Assembly (NCBI GenBank): GCA_016808115.1
Contig: JAEQBH010000287.1
Location: 248,001-312,000 of the forward strand
Source: Tetrastigma voinierianum
Taxonomy: Eukaryota > Streptophyta > Magnoliopsida > Vitales > Vitaceae
DNA: 64,000 nt
Direction: 5' to 3'
A program made the position numbers and the translations under genes. Shown piece by piece: positions 10,857 to 22,073 of this stretch. The notes under the pieces are model-generated. The model made no database searches, was not told the DNA's origin, and worked only from the letters and a program-made list of their open reading frames with translations. Numbering within the stretch: position 1 is the first letter of the stretch; the number at the start of each line of letters is the position of its first letter.

Positions 10857-12449
10857 TTTTGCTTGTCCCCAAGTAAAAAAAAGAATCATTGCTTGTCCTT
10901 AAGCAATTTAGCTAGACTTTAAGGTCATTTTCCTTTCAATCATCCTTTTCAAACAAATCAGCATTTGAATTCAATGAAATGTCAGTTGTGATATGAATTC
11001 TAAACAAACCTCAATTCTAGAATAAAGAAGATTTTCAATTAAGTTCACTTAACAACAAGTAATTCATAAAGTGTAAATAGCTTAGTTCTTAAGCCCTGGT
11101 TTTGTGAGTGTGTGTTGGCCTTCCCTCTTTAACATAATTGCTAGTTAGGTAATCTTATGAGATATTATGTGAAAGAATGGAAGTCTCCTTAAATTGACAT
11201 AGGTCATATATGCTTGTTGGTCATATTATTTTCCACTAATGTAGGCATGACACCATCTTCAGGATCAATTAGGTCTTTTAGGCTTGTAATGTATGGTTTG
11301 GCGCTTTGGTAGGTAATTGGACATTTAAGGCTCAAGTTTACCCAAAATGCACAAACACTCAACATTTGGCACTCACACTCCTCATCCTCCAATTTTATGC
11401 TAAAATCAACTTTCAAGCACCCCCAAACTTTTTTTGGTGCATCAATTTGCATACTCTCCATTGTGGCATTTATTTTGACCACTTTCAGACTTTGAATTCA
11501 GTTCTTGATACTAGAAGCTCTTCTCTTGACATTTTGTGCAAGGTTTTTAGAATGGTGCAATGTTTTTCCTTCTTAAGCTTTCTACCACCCTTAGCAAGTT
11601 TTGGGTTAGTAACTCCCATACTAGTTGGCATTAGGGTATTAGGTGTTGAAACACCCCTAATAACTTAATGGCTTAAGGGAGGAAGGCTACAAGATAAAAC
11701 ACATTCCCCCTTGATACTAATGTAATTTTACAACTTCTTGTTTTTCTATTGTGCACATCTATTGGTGCAATCTTTACTTGCTTTCTTCATCTCAATTGAT
11801 CATCCTTTCACATCCCCTAATCTCATCCTTCTTCACAGTACAAATTGTACTCCCCCAAACTTGTCCTATTATCTATTTCATATGCACTCACATTGCAATT
11901 TGGGAAAACTAAGGGTTCTTTTTAGAAGAATTACATTTAAGGGAGGCCTAAGGTTTTTTACTTGGATTTTGAAGAATGAATTGGCATTTAGCTCAAATAA
12001 GGAAGTAGGGTATATGCATATGCATATCACCAAGGTAGGCTTGAAAGACACAAACTTTCCAAGGATGGCCTAAATCATTCCTATTATTGTAAGGCTCCAT
12101 ACTCTGCCTTGAATAATAATCTAACAAGTTCTAGGACCCTTGAAGACTAAAACTATGCTGTATCTTATAAGATGTTCCTAACCTAAGCATAATCAGTTGT
12201 AAAGGTACTAGTGACCATGTCATCTTCAGGGTTCATTAGAACTGAAATGTTCAAACAAAATAGAATTATTAGCTTTATCAGCTTTATTATTTGTTTAAAT
12301 CTTCACGAGTTTAAAATTTCAACCTAATTATCATTGACATCACAACTTTCCAATTATTTTGAGCTCATTCTACCCCTATTCATCTACCAAGAATTGTCTT
12401 TTATGTCATTTAGATTGTTTGGTCTTTTAAAAAGATAACGTGCTAGCAG
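10857..12449 (-). other. Element B env-LTR spacer, noncoding
   Basis: I find no convincing reading frame in these 1.6 kb. The block is homologous to 55430-57320 of B2. Shared landmarks are the pieces around CAATTAGGT (11262 and 55830), TTTCTACCACCCTTA (11579 and 56140) and ATCTAACAAGTTCTAGGAC (12118 and 56642). It is therefore a genuine part of the family, not an insertion. ORFs called here are chance. Confidence 0.6.
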
Positions 12450-14380
12450 AAGTTCCATTTGATTAAACAGTTCACTTATAGTCCAAAAAATGTAGCACAA
12501 GTAACTAAGCAATATTCAATCTCACCAAACAACTCAAAGTCAAGACTATGCAGAACAAAAAATCAAATACAATATGACACAATTTCTGCAAAAGCAATTC
12601 ATTCATGTAAAAGGAAAATTTATAGAAGAGATTTTTGGAGATATAATTGGGGATACAAAAGAGACATTCATTTGTTATGATCTTTCTTTTGTTCTGCTTG
12701 AGGCTCTGAGGGTTCTTGAGACAGTAGGTGTCCCACGAAAGCATGCTCATAAAGAGGCGGAATGACATAAGGGATACAGTAAGAGATGGTGATTTTTGGA
12801 GCTACAATTTTTTTCTTTCTTGAAACTGTTGTCATAGCCCAGTCTAGCATTTTTAGATTTCCTTTTATCAACTCAGCCTTCCTTGTAGACATTGATCCTA
12901 AATTTTTTCCCATGTTAACTTGTTCATAATACATAAATTTTAGTTAGTGATTGCAAGAATCTAGTCTATCTAACCAAAATTTGTTTTTGGAGACCAATGA
13001 ATCATTAATTGCATTGTCTCTTCCTTCCAATATTCTGGATAAATCATTATCCCTCTATTACTACCCTTTCCAATATGCTTGATCTCTCTGCTTCAATTCA
13101 TCCCTCCATAGTTGATATCTTCTCTCCAATTCTCCCTTCCATTCCAAATATCTTTTCCTTATTGCTTCATCTATAAAGAGATCTTTTTTTCTTAATTCTT
13201 CTTCAAAATACTGGTATTTTTTTTAATCCAATTTGACCTTCAGTTGGATGTCTCTCTCCAACATTCCCTTCTCCAATCTTTTCATCATTTCCAAAAGTTC
13301 TGCATTGCTGCCTTGCTGCCTTGCTGCCTTGAACTTTCAGCTTGTTCATTTTGATAAGCTTCAGCTTCTGGAGTCATTACCCAATCTAGGCTTGCACTCC
13401 TTTCCCTTTCATTCTTTGTCTACTCTTCTCTTATCACCAGAGCTTGATTATTGGGCTCACTGATATTCATTTCAACTCCTCTGTTTCCTCTCTCTTCCTT
13501 AACTTCATTCAACTTTTTCTTGCCCTTGCTTGCTGGATTCTTTGTGATTGCAGTGAGTGTGAGAGGAGAGACTGTAGGGCATTTCTCTTCATCTTTGTTA
13601 AAGGTGACTCCTCCCTTTAAGCACAGATGGGTTATGATCGATGGATGTGGTATATGACCTTAGAATTTGCTACTTTGATAGCCTAAGATTGATTTTTCTG
13701 TTATCTTTCCAAAACTGATCTTATAACCTTTCAGGACAACATAGAGGAGGTTTGCTTCTTCCTGCCTCACAGTGCACACATGCTTTGAAGGCATCATCAC
13801 TAAATTGAGGAAGTAAAACCAAACTTTGGCATCCTCAGTCAGCTGTCCTCTGGTTGTAGAAGCATTAGGGTTCTTTTTACACCTTTTCCACTCCCCTTTT
13901 CCACCAGTCAATACTTCAAGTATTTTCTAGTAACCTGGGTTCTTCTTCAGTCTTTTGAACTTAGCCCCATCACTTATATTTCCCAATCCATAAAGATAAT
14001 TTATGATGTGCCTATCAAAGGAGACCCATTTTCCTCTCACATAACATTGAAGTTCCTTTATGTCCCATAGATTTCGATAAAACTCTCTTACCATTGCTAC
14101 AAGCCCAACTGGCATATGCATGCAGATAGAAGTCCAATTTCTCTTTTCAATAACTTCCTTAAAGGGTGGAGTTTTTTTTCCTTAAATCCCCTTTCCCCTA
14201 TGAATCCCTTCTTCAATAGTGTCTTCTGCATCAATTCAAATGCCTTATTTGAGAGGAAGTCCTCATCATCACTTCCACTGCTTTCTTCTTCCTCTTCATC
14301 TTCCCCTCTCTTCCTTTTTCTTTCCTTTACAACTTCTACCTCCTCTTTGCCACCATTTTTATTTTAGGATTCCTCCATAG
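12450..14380 (-). pseudogene. Element B env-like ORF with acidic N-terminus and coiled coil
   Basis: Read on the minus strand from about 14350, one frame runs through a charged segment (ERKRKRGEDEEEESSGSDDE), then AFELMQKTLLKKG. The conserved core at 14121-13927 includes GLVAMVREFYRNL, YVRGKWVSFDRHIINYLYGL and FKRLKKNPGY. A TAG at 13929-13927 interrupts it, but the same frame continues with KILEVLTGGKGEW and WFYFLNLVMMPS to a TAA near 13660. Downstream, up to about 13000, a lysine/glutamate-rich coiled coil is visible in shifted frames. This is the extra ORF of Athila elements, of unknown function. The TAG is at the same codon in B2 (58578-58580). Confidence 0.7.
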
Positions 14381-14604
14381 GAAACTTCTGACACCTCGCC
14401 ACTGCTTCTCTGCTTTCACTTCTAAACTCGCCATTATCTCTTCTAGATTCGCACTACCGCCGCTCGCATATTCCCGACTTAAGGAGATAGCTGGGATCGA
14501 GAGAAGGGAAAGGCTCTAGGGTTCTCTAACGGATAAGAGAAGGACGAATTTCAAATTTTGACTTTCGAATGTTTTAAAATTTTATTTTAAAGGCAGAGAG
14601 ACTA

Positions 14605-14930
14605 TGTTGAGACATTAAAATTGTCGCGACATTTAAATTGTGTCACGACACTTAATTTGGCTCTCAAGGCTTGAAGAGTGTCATGACATAATTTTTATGT
14701 CGCGACACATGATGTTTTACCATGCAAGACAAGCCAGAACACTGAAATGTCGCGACATTTAAAATTTGTGTCACGACAAAGTATTGGTTTCTTAAGGCTT
14801 AAATAATGTCGTGATATAAATTTTTGTGTCGCGACAAATAACATTTACATTGTGGAATAGGCTAGAATGCTGAGATGTTGCGACATTTTTTAAAATATGT
14901 CACAACACAATATATGTTCCCTTCAACTCT
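14605..14930 (-). repeat. About 127-bp tandem repeat built of TGTCGCGACA palindromes, element B
   Basis: Palindrome copies lie at 14622, 14641, 14679, 14698, 14748 and 14876, with further degenerate copies between. The unit starting at 14622 recurs at 14748 (126 bp) and 14876 (128 bp). Inside each unit the palindromes come in pairs 19 bp apart, so the basic period is about 57-70 bp. The block lies between integrase and the env-like ORF. Many degenerate copies differ by C to T or G to A at the CpG sites. Confidence 0.85.
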
Positions 14931-15585
14931 AAAATTTACTATGCTTAACAATTCTCATTAGTCTTTTAAGCAAGGCAACATGCATCATTTTAGATCCAAC
15001 AAACTTAATAAAATCATGCTATGAACACAACTTGATAATGATTTAAACAATCTAATTCAAGCATGGTTATTTAAGCTCAGCATTTTCATCACAAAAAAAA
15101 TTTAACTATTATACAATAAAGAAACTAAAACACACCAAAAGAAATAAAGGAAAAACACTAAAAACAGGATAATTGAAGCTATTGGAAAAGTTTAAAAATA
15201 GAAGAATAACTCCCCCAAACTTAAAACATGCATTATCCTTAAAGTATGAAATAAGTAATTTAAGAACAGAGGACTCCCCTAGATGATCTCAATTATGATC
15301 ATTGAGTTTGGGTTAAGGTAGTTCTTGATGTAATCCCACATATAAGATTCATCTTCAATTTCCTAAAAAACAAACAAAAACTCATAAACACTAAGAATAA
15401 TAAAAACTAAAATGATACACTAACTTAACTAAAAAGAAACTAAAATAATAAAAAAGATAAAAATTCCTATTTTTCCTTGGGTTGTCTTCAAGAAGCTGCT
15501 TTGTTTAGTATCCTTAGCTAGACATAGTTGATGCAGGAAGATTTTTTAGAAATACACTTCCTTCAAAACTTCTAGTCACCAGATT
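14931..15585 (-). other. Element B integrase-to-repeat spacer
   Basis: AT-rich noncoding sequence lies here between the integrase tail and the tandem repeat. It contains ACTCCCCCAAACTTA (15210), which resembles the polypurine tract in complement and may be a second internal purine tract. The counterpart in B2 is 59730-60330, with the same order of landmarks. Confidence 0.45.
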
Positions 15586-15887
15586 GCTCCTCATTCATTG
15601 CTCCTCCCATGTAGTGCTTCATTCTTTGACCATTCACCTTAAATTCAATCCCTGAATTTGTCTTCAATGTGACTACCTAAATGGTGTGATTGAGATGACT
15701 GCATAAGGACCACTCCATCTTGATTTCAATTTTCCTAAGAAATGGGGTCTTGAGATAAAGGTGACTGACTTCCGCTCTAAACTCTTTTCAAAATTTTCTG
15801 ATCATGCCATCTTTTAGTTTTGTCTTTGTAAATTCTGGCATTGTCATGAGCTTCATTCTTTAACTCTTCTAACTCATTAATTGGAGT
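15586..15887 (-). pseudogene. Element B integrase C-terminus, truncated by element C
   Basis: On the minus strand, frames reading NSGIEFKVNGQRMKHYMGG (about 15655-15605) and a decayed copy of the preceding segment match the Athila integrase tail, and align with 60332-60650 in B2. The homology stops at 15887, where the LTR of element C begins. The five bases GGAGT at 15883-15887 are candidates for one half of a target duplication, but the other half is lost. Confidence 0.7.
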
Positions 15888-16839
15888 TGTAACACCCCAA
15901 ATTCTACCTTCATAGTTTTATAACATGTTAAGGGTATAAAATAAGTTAAATATGCATTTTTTTGAAAAAAAAAATTTAATACTAAGTGAGAAAAAAAATG
16001 ATAAAACCGGAATTAATACAAGAGTCAAGGGTAAAATAAAAAAATGTCACATTAAGGACTCAAGGGTTATAAAGCTAGAAAAATACATGTTAAAGTTGAA
16101 TATGTGATAAATGAATTGCAAATAGAAATGAAATGAAGGACTTTAATGCAAAAATGGGAAAACTTAAGCAAAAATGAGATTTTCCAAACAAGGCCTTATA
16201 CATGAAATGAGATAAGACCAAATTTGGTCTTAGAATTAGGCATTTCACACTTTGGAAGCTAGGGTTCACGTGAAGGAGAAGAGAAACCAATTGAGGGTTT
16301 TCTATCTCTCCATTTAGTTCAAGGTTTTGCTTGATCAAGAGAAGGAAAGGAAGCCAGGTTCAAGTATTTCAAGGAAATCAAGGTTAGGAAACCATCCTAA
16401 CTCCCTATTTGCTCATGTTTGAGGTTAGGAAGAACCCTAACTCTTCCTATCCATGTGTTATACTTTTGTTAGAGTCAGTTGATGTTGTTTTTGATTTGGA
16501 TTTGGGTCGAAGGATTCTTCCTTTCATTTTTGTTCTAACTCATTTTCGTTTTTGTTCTTAGGAAGAACCTAACTCTTCCATCTTTGAGTAATTTGTTTTT
16601 GTATTGGAGTTTTATTGCTTTGGGTTGATTTTTTTTTACTTGTAGGGTCTTAAAGATCAAGAAGTGTAAAAAAGATATGTATAGGTTTTGAAGGAATTGG
16701 CCACAAAAGTTTTTCAAAACCCATGTTTTTGTTTTCACATAATCGCTGCCTCTGACTTCCAAATTAGATGATTCAAATTGGAGAGGTGCATAAGACTCAT
16801 GGTTGAAAATTTCTAGAAGAAACAGAGACCTAAAGAAGT

Positions 16840-16849
16840 CTATAAATAG
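16840..16849 (+). promoter_or_regulatory. TATA-like box in the 5' LTR of element C
   Basis: CTATAAATAG is a near-perfect plant TATA box about 950 bp into the LTR. The truncated 3' LTR does not reach this position, so no second copy exists for comparison. Confidence 0.5.
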
Positions 16850-18189
16850 TAGCCATGTTGGTGTTTTCGAGATGGGCCAAAATAGAGTCTAGAAATAGGA
16901 AAATTTTTGGTTTGTGTCATGTTTTTGTTTTGGCCATAACTTGGCCATTAGTCATCCAAATTGAGTGATTCCAGTCGAGAAAGAACTCTAAGAGGTAGAC
17001 CTACAAAATTAGAGAAGCTAATAAGAATAAAACCTGACCCTGAGTCCTCTGTTTTGGTACAGTTTTGGTGTTTTGTCCATAAGTTAAGTTGTAATGATCC
17101 AAATGAGATGATTACAATTTCTAATGAAAATAGACTCATAGAAATATCATTTTCTCGAAGTAAGTTTGGATAAAATATGGCTCAATTGTTCCCAGAAAAT
17201 TTTGCAAGTGAAGGTGTATTGGGTAGAAATCAATCCTAACTAGAAACCCAAGCATGCACAACTGATTTTTCTTTCTTTGTTCTCTGATTGTGACGTATTT
17301 TTGATGGATTAGGGGTTGGTGATGATAAAACCTGAGCTTAGATAGGGATTCAAGGAATAAGAGTCAAGAATCGACAACCCTTTTGGTTTGTTCTTCACAT
17401 TTCTCTTCTTTCTTCGGTTTTGTGTTTGTTATGTCATCAAAATTGAAAGGTTTTATATGAAATCTGCATATGTGCTATGTTTTGAACCAGATATGAATTG
17501 GATTGGGTTTAGTTAATTGAATTCAAGTGAATTACCATGAAATCTGCATGTGTGTTCGGGTTTGACCATAAATAAATTGGTTTGAGTGTTATGTAATTGA
17601 GTATCAACTTGTGTTATTGTGGAAATTATGTAAGCCAATTGTTCTCTTAAATGAGATGAATGCAAGTATAAGTAAATGAATCCATCAAATATGTGAATTG
17701 TATTGTGAAAATGTGAATATAGGGGAATAGAGAATAAAATCTTATAACTACTATGATAAATTATTAATGCCCTTAAGAGAATGTTAGCCGTCATATCCGA
17801 GTTAGGGATAGATTGGTATACCAATAAAGATAAATGTAGCAGTACTACGAATGATATGGATTGGAGAAGTGACATACCGATTCAGAGCCTAGAGGGACAA
17901 GATTTAGAAGGTGTACACAAAAATGAAAATTTAAAAATAACTAACTGTGAGCCCAATGACGCAAGATCGAGTTATAAAATGTTAAACCGGCCAGCAACCC
18001 AATGGGACCATGCCGGTGATTTTGTTATCCTATGTATCAGAAATTTCGGTTAGATTCATTTTAAGGGAAACATGATTAACAAATGTGTAAATTGTGTGAA
18101 TTGAGTTGTGACAAAAATACTAGTATAAGTACACATGAAAAGTGTGAATCATTGTGTTTTTATATGCAAGATAAAATGAATGTATGTTA

Positions 18190-18192
18190 AAC

Positions 18193-18272
<80 letters not shown>
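18190..18272. repeat. (TA)n microsatellite
   Basis: An almost pure TA dinucleotide run of about 80 bp, with one AGTATA interruption near 18232, lies inside the 5' LTR of element C. Such runs in LTRs usually arise by slippage after insertion. Confidence 0.95.
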
Positions 18273-18274
<2 letters not shown>

Positions 18275-18280
18275 TATAAT

Positions 18281-18434
18281 ATTTCATGAGTCACATGAAC
18301 AAATGCCGAAATGATGTTTGAAAATAAACATATTGGATGTAATTGAGATGATTAATATATTTCATGAGTCACATGAACAAATGCCGAAATGATGTTTGAA
18401 AATAAACATATTGGATGTAATTGAGATGATTAAT
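18281..18434. repeat. 78-bp exact tandem duplication
   Basis: The unit beginning ATTTCATGAGTCACATGAAC at 18281 is repeated from 18359. I see no mismatch until the end of the second copy near 18434. It lies just after the TA microsatellite in the LTR of element C. The identity suggests a recent event compared with the age of the element. Confidence 0.95.
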
Positions 18435-19025
18435 TGATGCATATGAGCAATGTTATTTCTATGTTTATATGTGCATATATATGTTGTATTGATTGTATGA
18501 AATGAGAATAGAAACGTAAAGAACCACTAAACATTAAAATTCTTAGTGCAAGTAATTTCACGTTATTAGGTACCGCGGTAGATAGCGTAAATACGAAGAC
18601 CGCAAAGCATAGAGTCACCCGCCAAGCAATTCGTAGTATACTATGTTGAGCTCATGTGATAATCACTTACATATTTATTGATAATGCTGTAATTATTTTT
18701 ATGAAATCAAATATGTATAACCTTCATGAATGTATTTACTATCGTGGTAAAAGGGTGAACTTCTAATAATATTTTTGTAAACGAGTGCTGCAAATGAATG
18801 AATGCCATTTTTATATCAATATATTGTACTAAAGAATAGATATGGGCCATCATGAAATGATATGATGGCTATTTCTCATATTAATGAACGGCTTAGTAAT
18901 GATATCATATATTCAGATATAAGTGTTTTATATGAAATGTGTTTTGACAAATAATTTTGAAATGGTCCGTCCCTGATCCGGGTTCATCGGGTCGGGCCTG
19001 GGCCAGGGGCAATGACAAATTATTT

Positions 19026-19038
19026 TGGTACGTAGCCA
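19026..19038 (+). other. Element C primer-binding site (tRNA-iMet-like)
   Basis: TGGTACGTAGCC lies nine bases after the 5' LTR and resembles TGGTATCAGAGCC, the site used by plant chromoviruses, with small changes. The following AGGTTTAGGCG is shared with element G at 42711. Confidence 0.65.
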
Positions 19039-19143
19039 GGTTTAGGCGATTCTAGGAATTGACTTTGAATTCATAGACATGTATCAGATTTTGGTGTAGA
19101 AAGGACTCTGATGTGGATCTTATTGGTTTTAATAGGTTAATCA

Positions 19144-20330
19144 TGGAAAGTTCAAGCCCAATAAGGTCAGAGGTGACTCGAGGAGTCGCCCAAATAGCCC
19201 TCCCTGCTAGTGTGGATGGTGGGCAAGCATTCCATGCTCCATCAATATGTGAACAGGGACAAGCCACATGAGGTGTTGTCGATATTCTCCAACAAATTGC
19301 CTGCCATTGCAAAGAGCAAAGGCACCCGCCCAAGTTGTCCCTCACGGCAAAAGAATAGAGAGAATGAAAAATAATTCGACCTATAGAGTTCCTTGAAAGA
19401 AAGATGATGAGCCTTCCATTGCGGAAAATTGCCTGAAGAACAGAGGATGCTTCGACAAATGCACTACACACCAGAGGAAAATTTAGAGTGTGCGACCTCA
19501 CTTCTTCAGGATGATGCTTACCAGTGGTGGGTGTCCGTGACTAGAACTGCACCACCAGAAAAATGTCACATAGGAGTTTTGCATAGTAGAATTTAGAAAG
19601 AAATACATGGGTCGAATCTACCTTAGCAGTATGAGAAGAGAATTCAACAATTTGAAGCAGAGGCAGATGTGTGTGACAAAATATTAGAGGGAATTCACCC
19701 GATTGAGCAAGTATGCTCCAGAGATGTTAGTTACAGAGGAAGAAAAGTGTCGTAAGTTTGAGGATGGCCTAAATGACTATATTCGTGTCTATGTCACAGG
19801 ATTAAGCCATGATGATTACTCTAAGATAGTAGCTTGTGCATTAAATGTTGAAAGGGTGAAGAAAGAAGAGAATAACAGAAAGGAAAGGAGGCAGGGTAAG
19901 AAAAACCCTGGGCAGTTAAGTTCTTATTAGCACCATAATAAGAAATTTAAAGGTTAGTCAGCCTACCGTAAAGGGACCAGCTCAAACAAATAGTAGTAAG
20001 ACTACTTTTCTAGCACCATCAATCACTAGTGCCCCAGGAGGCTCATCTAGAAGACCAACTCCTCCTTATTGCACACATTGTGGGAGGAGACATAAGGGAG
20101 ATTGCTGGAGATTGACATGTGCTTGTCTTGTTTGCGGATCAAATGAGCACAAAGTAAAAGATTGTCCTAGAGCCTGTTCTTTCACAACACCCTCGGCTGG
20201 GGGTACAGTTTCAACAATGCAGAGGGGAAACAAGGACAACAAGAGTGTTGCATCATCGAATGCTCCGAGAACAGTGACACAATCCATAGGTAGATAGGTT
20301 CTCGTGCTCCAGCCAGTATGCATGTAATGA
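19144..20330 (+). pseudogene. gag: Element C gag with two zinc knuckles
   Basis: A plausible start at 19144 (MESSSPIRSEVTRG) begins the gag frame, which is soon broken. The open stretch at 19703-19930 reads SKYAPEMLVTEEEKCRKFED followed by a basic KERRQGKK segment, typical of the chromoviral capsid end. At about 20070-20165 two nucleic-acid-binding knuckles are visible. The first is CTHCGRRHKGDC. The second, CLVCGSNEHKVKDC, has the standard C-x2-C-x4-H-x4-C spacing. A stop at 20296 ends the frame. The layout agrees with gag of element G (42835-43950). Confidence 0.8.
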
Positions 20331-20945
20331 AGCACAAGAAGATAAAGCACGTCTTGAGTGTGATAATGGGTAATTTCAATATCTTGATACTCTAGTACAT
20401 GCACCATGCACTCCAGGTTAACTCCATTCTTATGTTTGTACTTCAATTCCTAGCTGTAGTTTACCAAAGAGTGGAAATCGAGTATGATATCTGGGTGACA
20501 AACCCGCCGCATAGCGTCGTCAGAATAAAGCTCCATGTGGTTGTCCCATCGAATACGAGAGAAGTGAGTTTTCTGAGACTTGATTGAGTTATCATTCAGA
20601 GACTTCGATGTGATATTGGGTGATGGATTGTTGTCCCACTACCAAGTGTGGTGGTTACTGTGAATGTGAAGCTGTCAATTTCTGAGACACCGAGAGAGTG
20701 GAGAGGAAGTAACTTTCATCGACGAGAGGTCGAACCACCTTTGTAATGTGATTTCCGCCGCCACTACTAGAATGATGGTTTGGAAAGGGTGTGAAGCCTA
20801 TTTGGCATATATGGTTGATACGGAAAAGGCAAAGTCTAGTTCTTCAAACATCCCTATAGTTTGTGATTATCCCACGTACTCTGAGGAGTTGCTGTGGATT
20901 GCCTGTGGAGGAAGTTTAGTTCGCAATTGACGTTGTTCCAAGTGT
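20331..20945 (+). pseudogene. Element C protease region, strongly decayed
   Basis: This interval lies between the gag zinc knuckles and the RT and must have held the aspartic protease. Around 20385-20420 the sequence matches the region of the active site in element G (44080-44110), but no D-S/T-G triad is legible. Short open stretches such as 20748-20930 contain VWKGCEAYLAYMVDT, matching the protease-RT linker seen in G near 44462. Confidence 0.6.
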
Positions 20946-20969
20946 TGTCTCGCATCCATTACACCGTAT

Positions 20970-22073
20970 AGAATGGCTCCGGTGGAGTTAAAAGAATTGA
21001 AGCTTCAGTTGCAAGAATTATTAGAAAAGGGATTTATTCATCCGAGTGTATCCCCATGGGGAGCTCCAGTGCTCTTTGTTAAGAAGAAAGATGGTACACT
21101 TCGGTTGTGTGTTGATTATTGACAACTGAACAAGATGACAGTGAAGAAAAAATCCCTATTACCTAGGATTGATGACTTGTTCGACCAATTGAAAGGTGCG
21201 GGTGTCTTTTCAAAAATAGACCTATGATCTAATTATCATCAATTAAGGATTAAGGATGCGGATTTGCATAAGATGGCGTTTAGAACGTGGTATGGACATT
21301 ACGAATTCCTTGTAATGCCATTTGGGTTGACAAATGCACCAACGACTTTCATGGACTTAATAAACCATGTTTCCTTACCATTTTTAGATTGGTTTGTCAT
21401 CGTGTTTATAGACGACATCCTTGTGTATTCAAAGGATTGGGAAGATCATGATACGCAGCTTCAGGTAGTGTTAGAAACCTTGAGGAAGGAACATTTGTAC
21501 TCAAAATTGAGTAAGTGTGAATTTTTGTTGAGAGAAGTGTCTTTTCTTAGACACATTGTATCGGAAGAAGGAATTAGGGTGGATCTAAGGAAGATAGAGG
21601 TGATTCTTTAATGGAAACCATCGAGAAGTGTCATGGAAGTTTGTAGCTTCTTAGGTTTGGCAGGTTACTATAGAAGGTTTGTTAAGGGGTTTTCGATGAC
21701 TACAGTCCCGATGACGAGATTGCTCCAAAAGAATGTGAGATTTGAGTGGAGTGAAAAGTTTCAAGCTAGTTTTGAAAAGTTGAAAGCATTTTTAACTGAG
21801 GCTCAGGTTCTTACTCAGCCGACCTTTGGTAAAGAATATGTGATCTTCAATGATGCTTCGTTAAATGGACTCAGATGTGTCCTTATGGAAGAAGGTAAAG
21901 TGGTAGCTTATGCTTCAAGGAAGTTGAAGTCGCATGAAAAGAATTACCCTACACATGATTTGGAATTGGACGCCATTGTGTTTGCATTGAAAATATGGAG
22001 ACACTATCATTATGGAGAAAAGTGTTTCATCTACATTGATCACAAAAGTCTTAAGTATTTGCCCTCGCAATGA
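20970..22073 (+). pseudogene. Element C reverse transcriptase-RNase H, three in-frame stops
   Basis: One frame is readable almost throughout. The fingers read PVELKELKLQLQELLEKGFI, with VSPWGAPVLFVKKKDGTLRL. The palm has KMAFRTWYGHYEFLVMPFGL and the catalytic FIDDILVYSK at about 21405-21435, both aspartates intact. The connection has FLGLAGYYRRFVKGFS. RNase H has FNDASLNG, YASRKLKSHEKNYPTHDLEL and YIDHKSLKYLPSQ to the stop at 22071. Stops interrupt at 21121 (TGA where CGA is expected in DYRQLN), at about 21224 (TGA, again for CGA) and at 21609 (TAA for CAA). All three are single C to T changes. This is the best-preserved RT in the window. Confidence 0.9.

Larger units (their letters stand above)
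10303..15887 (-). mobile_element. Element B: Athila-type element, truncated on both sides
   Basis: On the minus strand the order is integrase tail (15887-15590), spacer, tandem repeat, env-like ORF, 3' spacer, polypurine tract and LTR. The LTR is cut at 10303 by element A. The integrase is cut at 15888 by element C. The remaining 5' part of the element is not found next to C. The layout is the same as in B2 (52260-61916), and local similarity is high in the env-like ORF, the purine tract and the palindrome arrays, so the two are one family. Confidence 0.8.
15888..19017 (+). repeat. Element C 5' LTR
   Basis: The LTR runs from TGTAACACCCC to GGGGCAATGACA, about 3.1 kb, and is followed after a short spacer by the primer site. 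It carries a TATA box at 16840, a TA microsatellite at about 18190-18272 and a 78-bp tandem duplication at 18281. It also carries three diverged copies of a block containing CATAA and a CCAAAT...GATTC core at about 16737, 16929 and 17080. Confidence 0.85.

Noticed and set aside
20066..20446. Open stretch of 126 codons on the minus strand
   Set aside because: Antisense to the zinc knuckles of element C gag.
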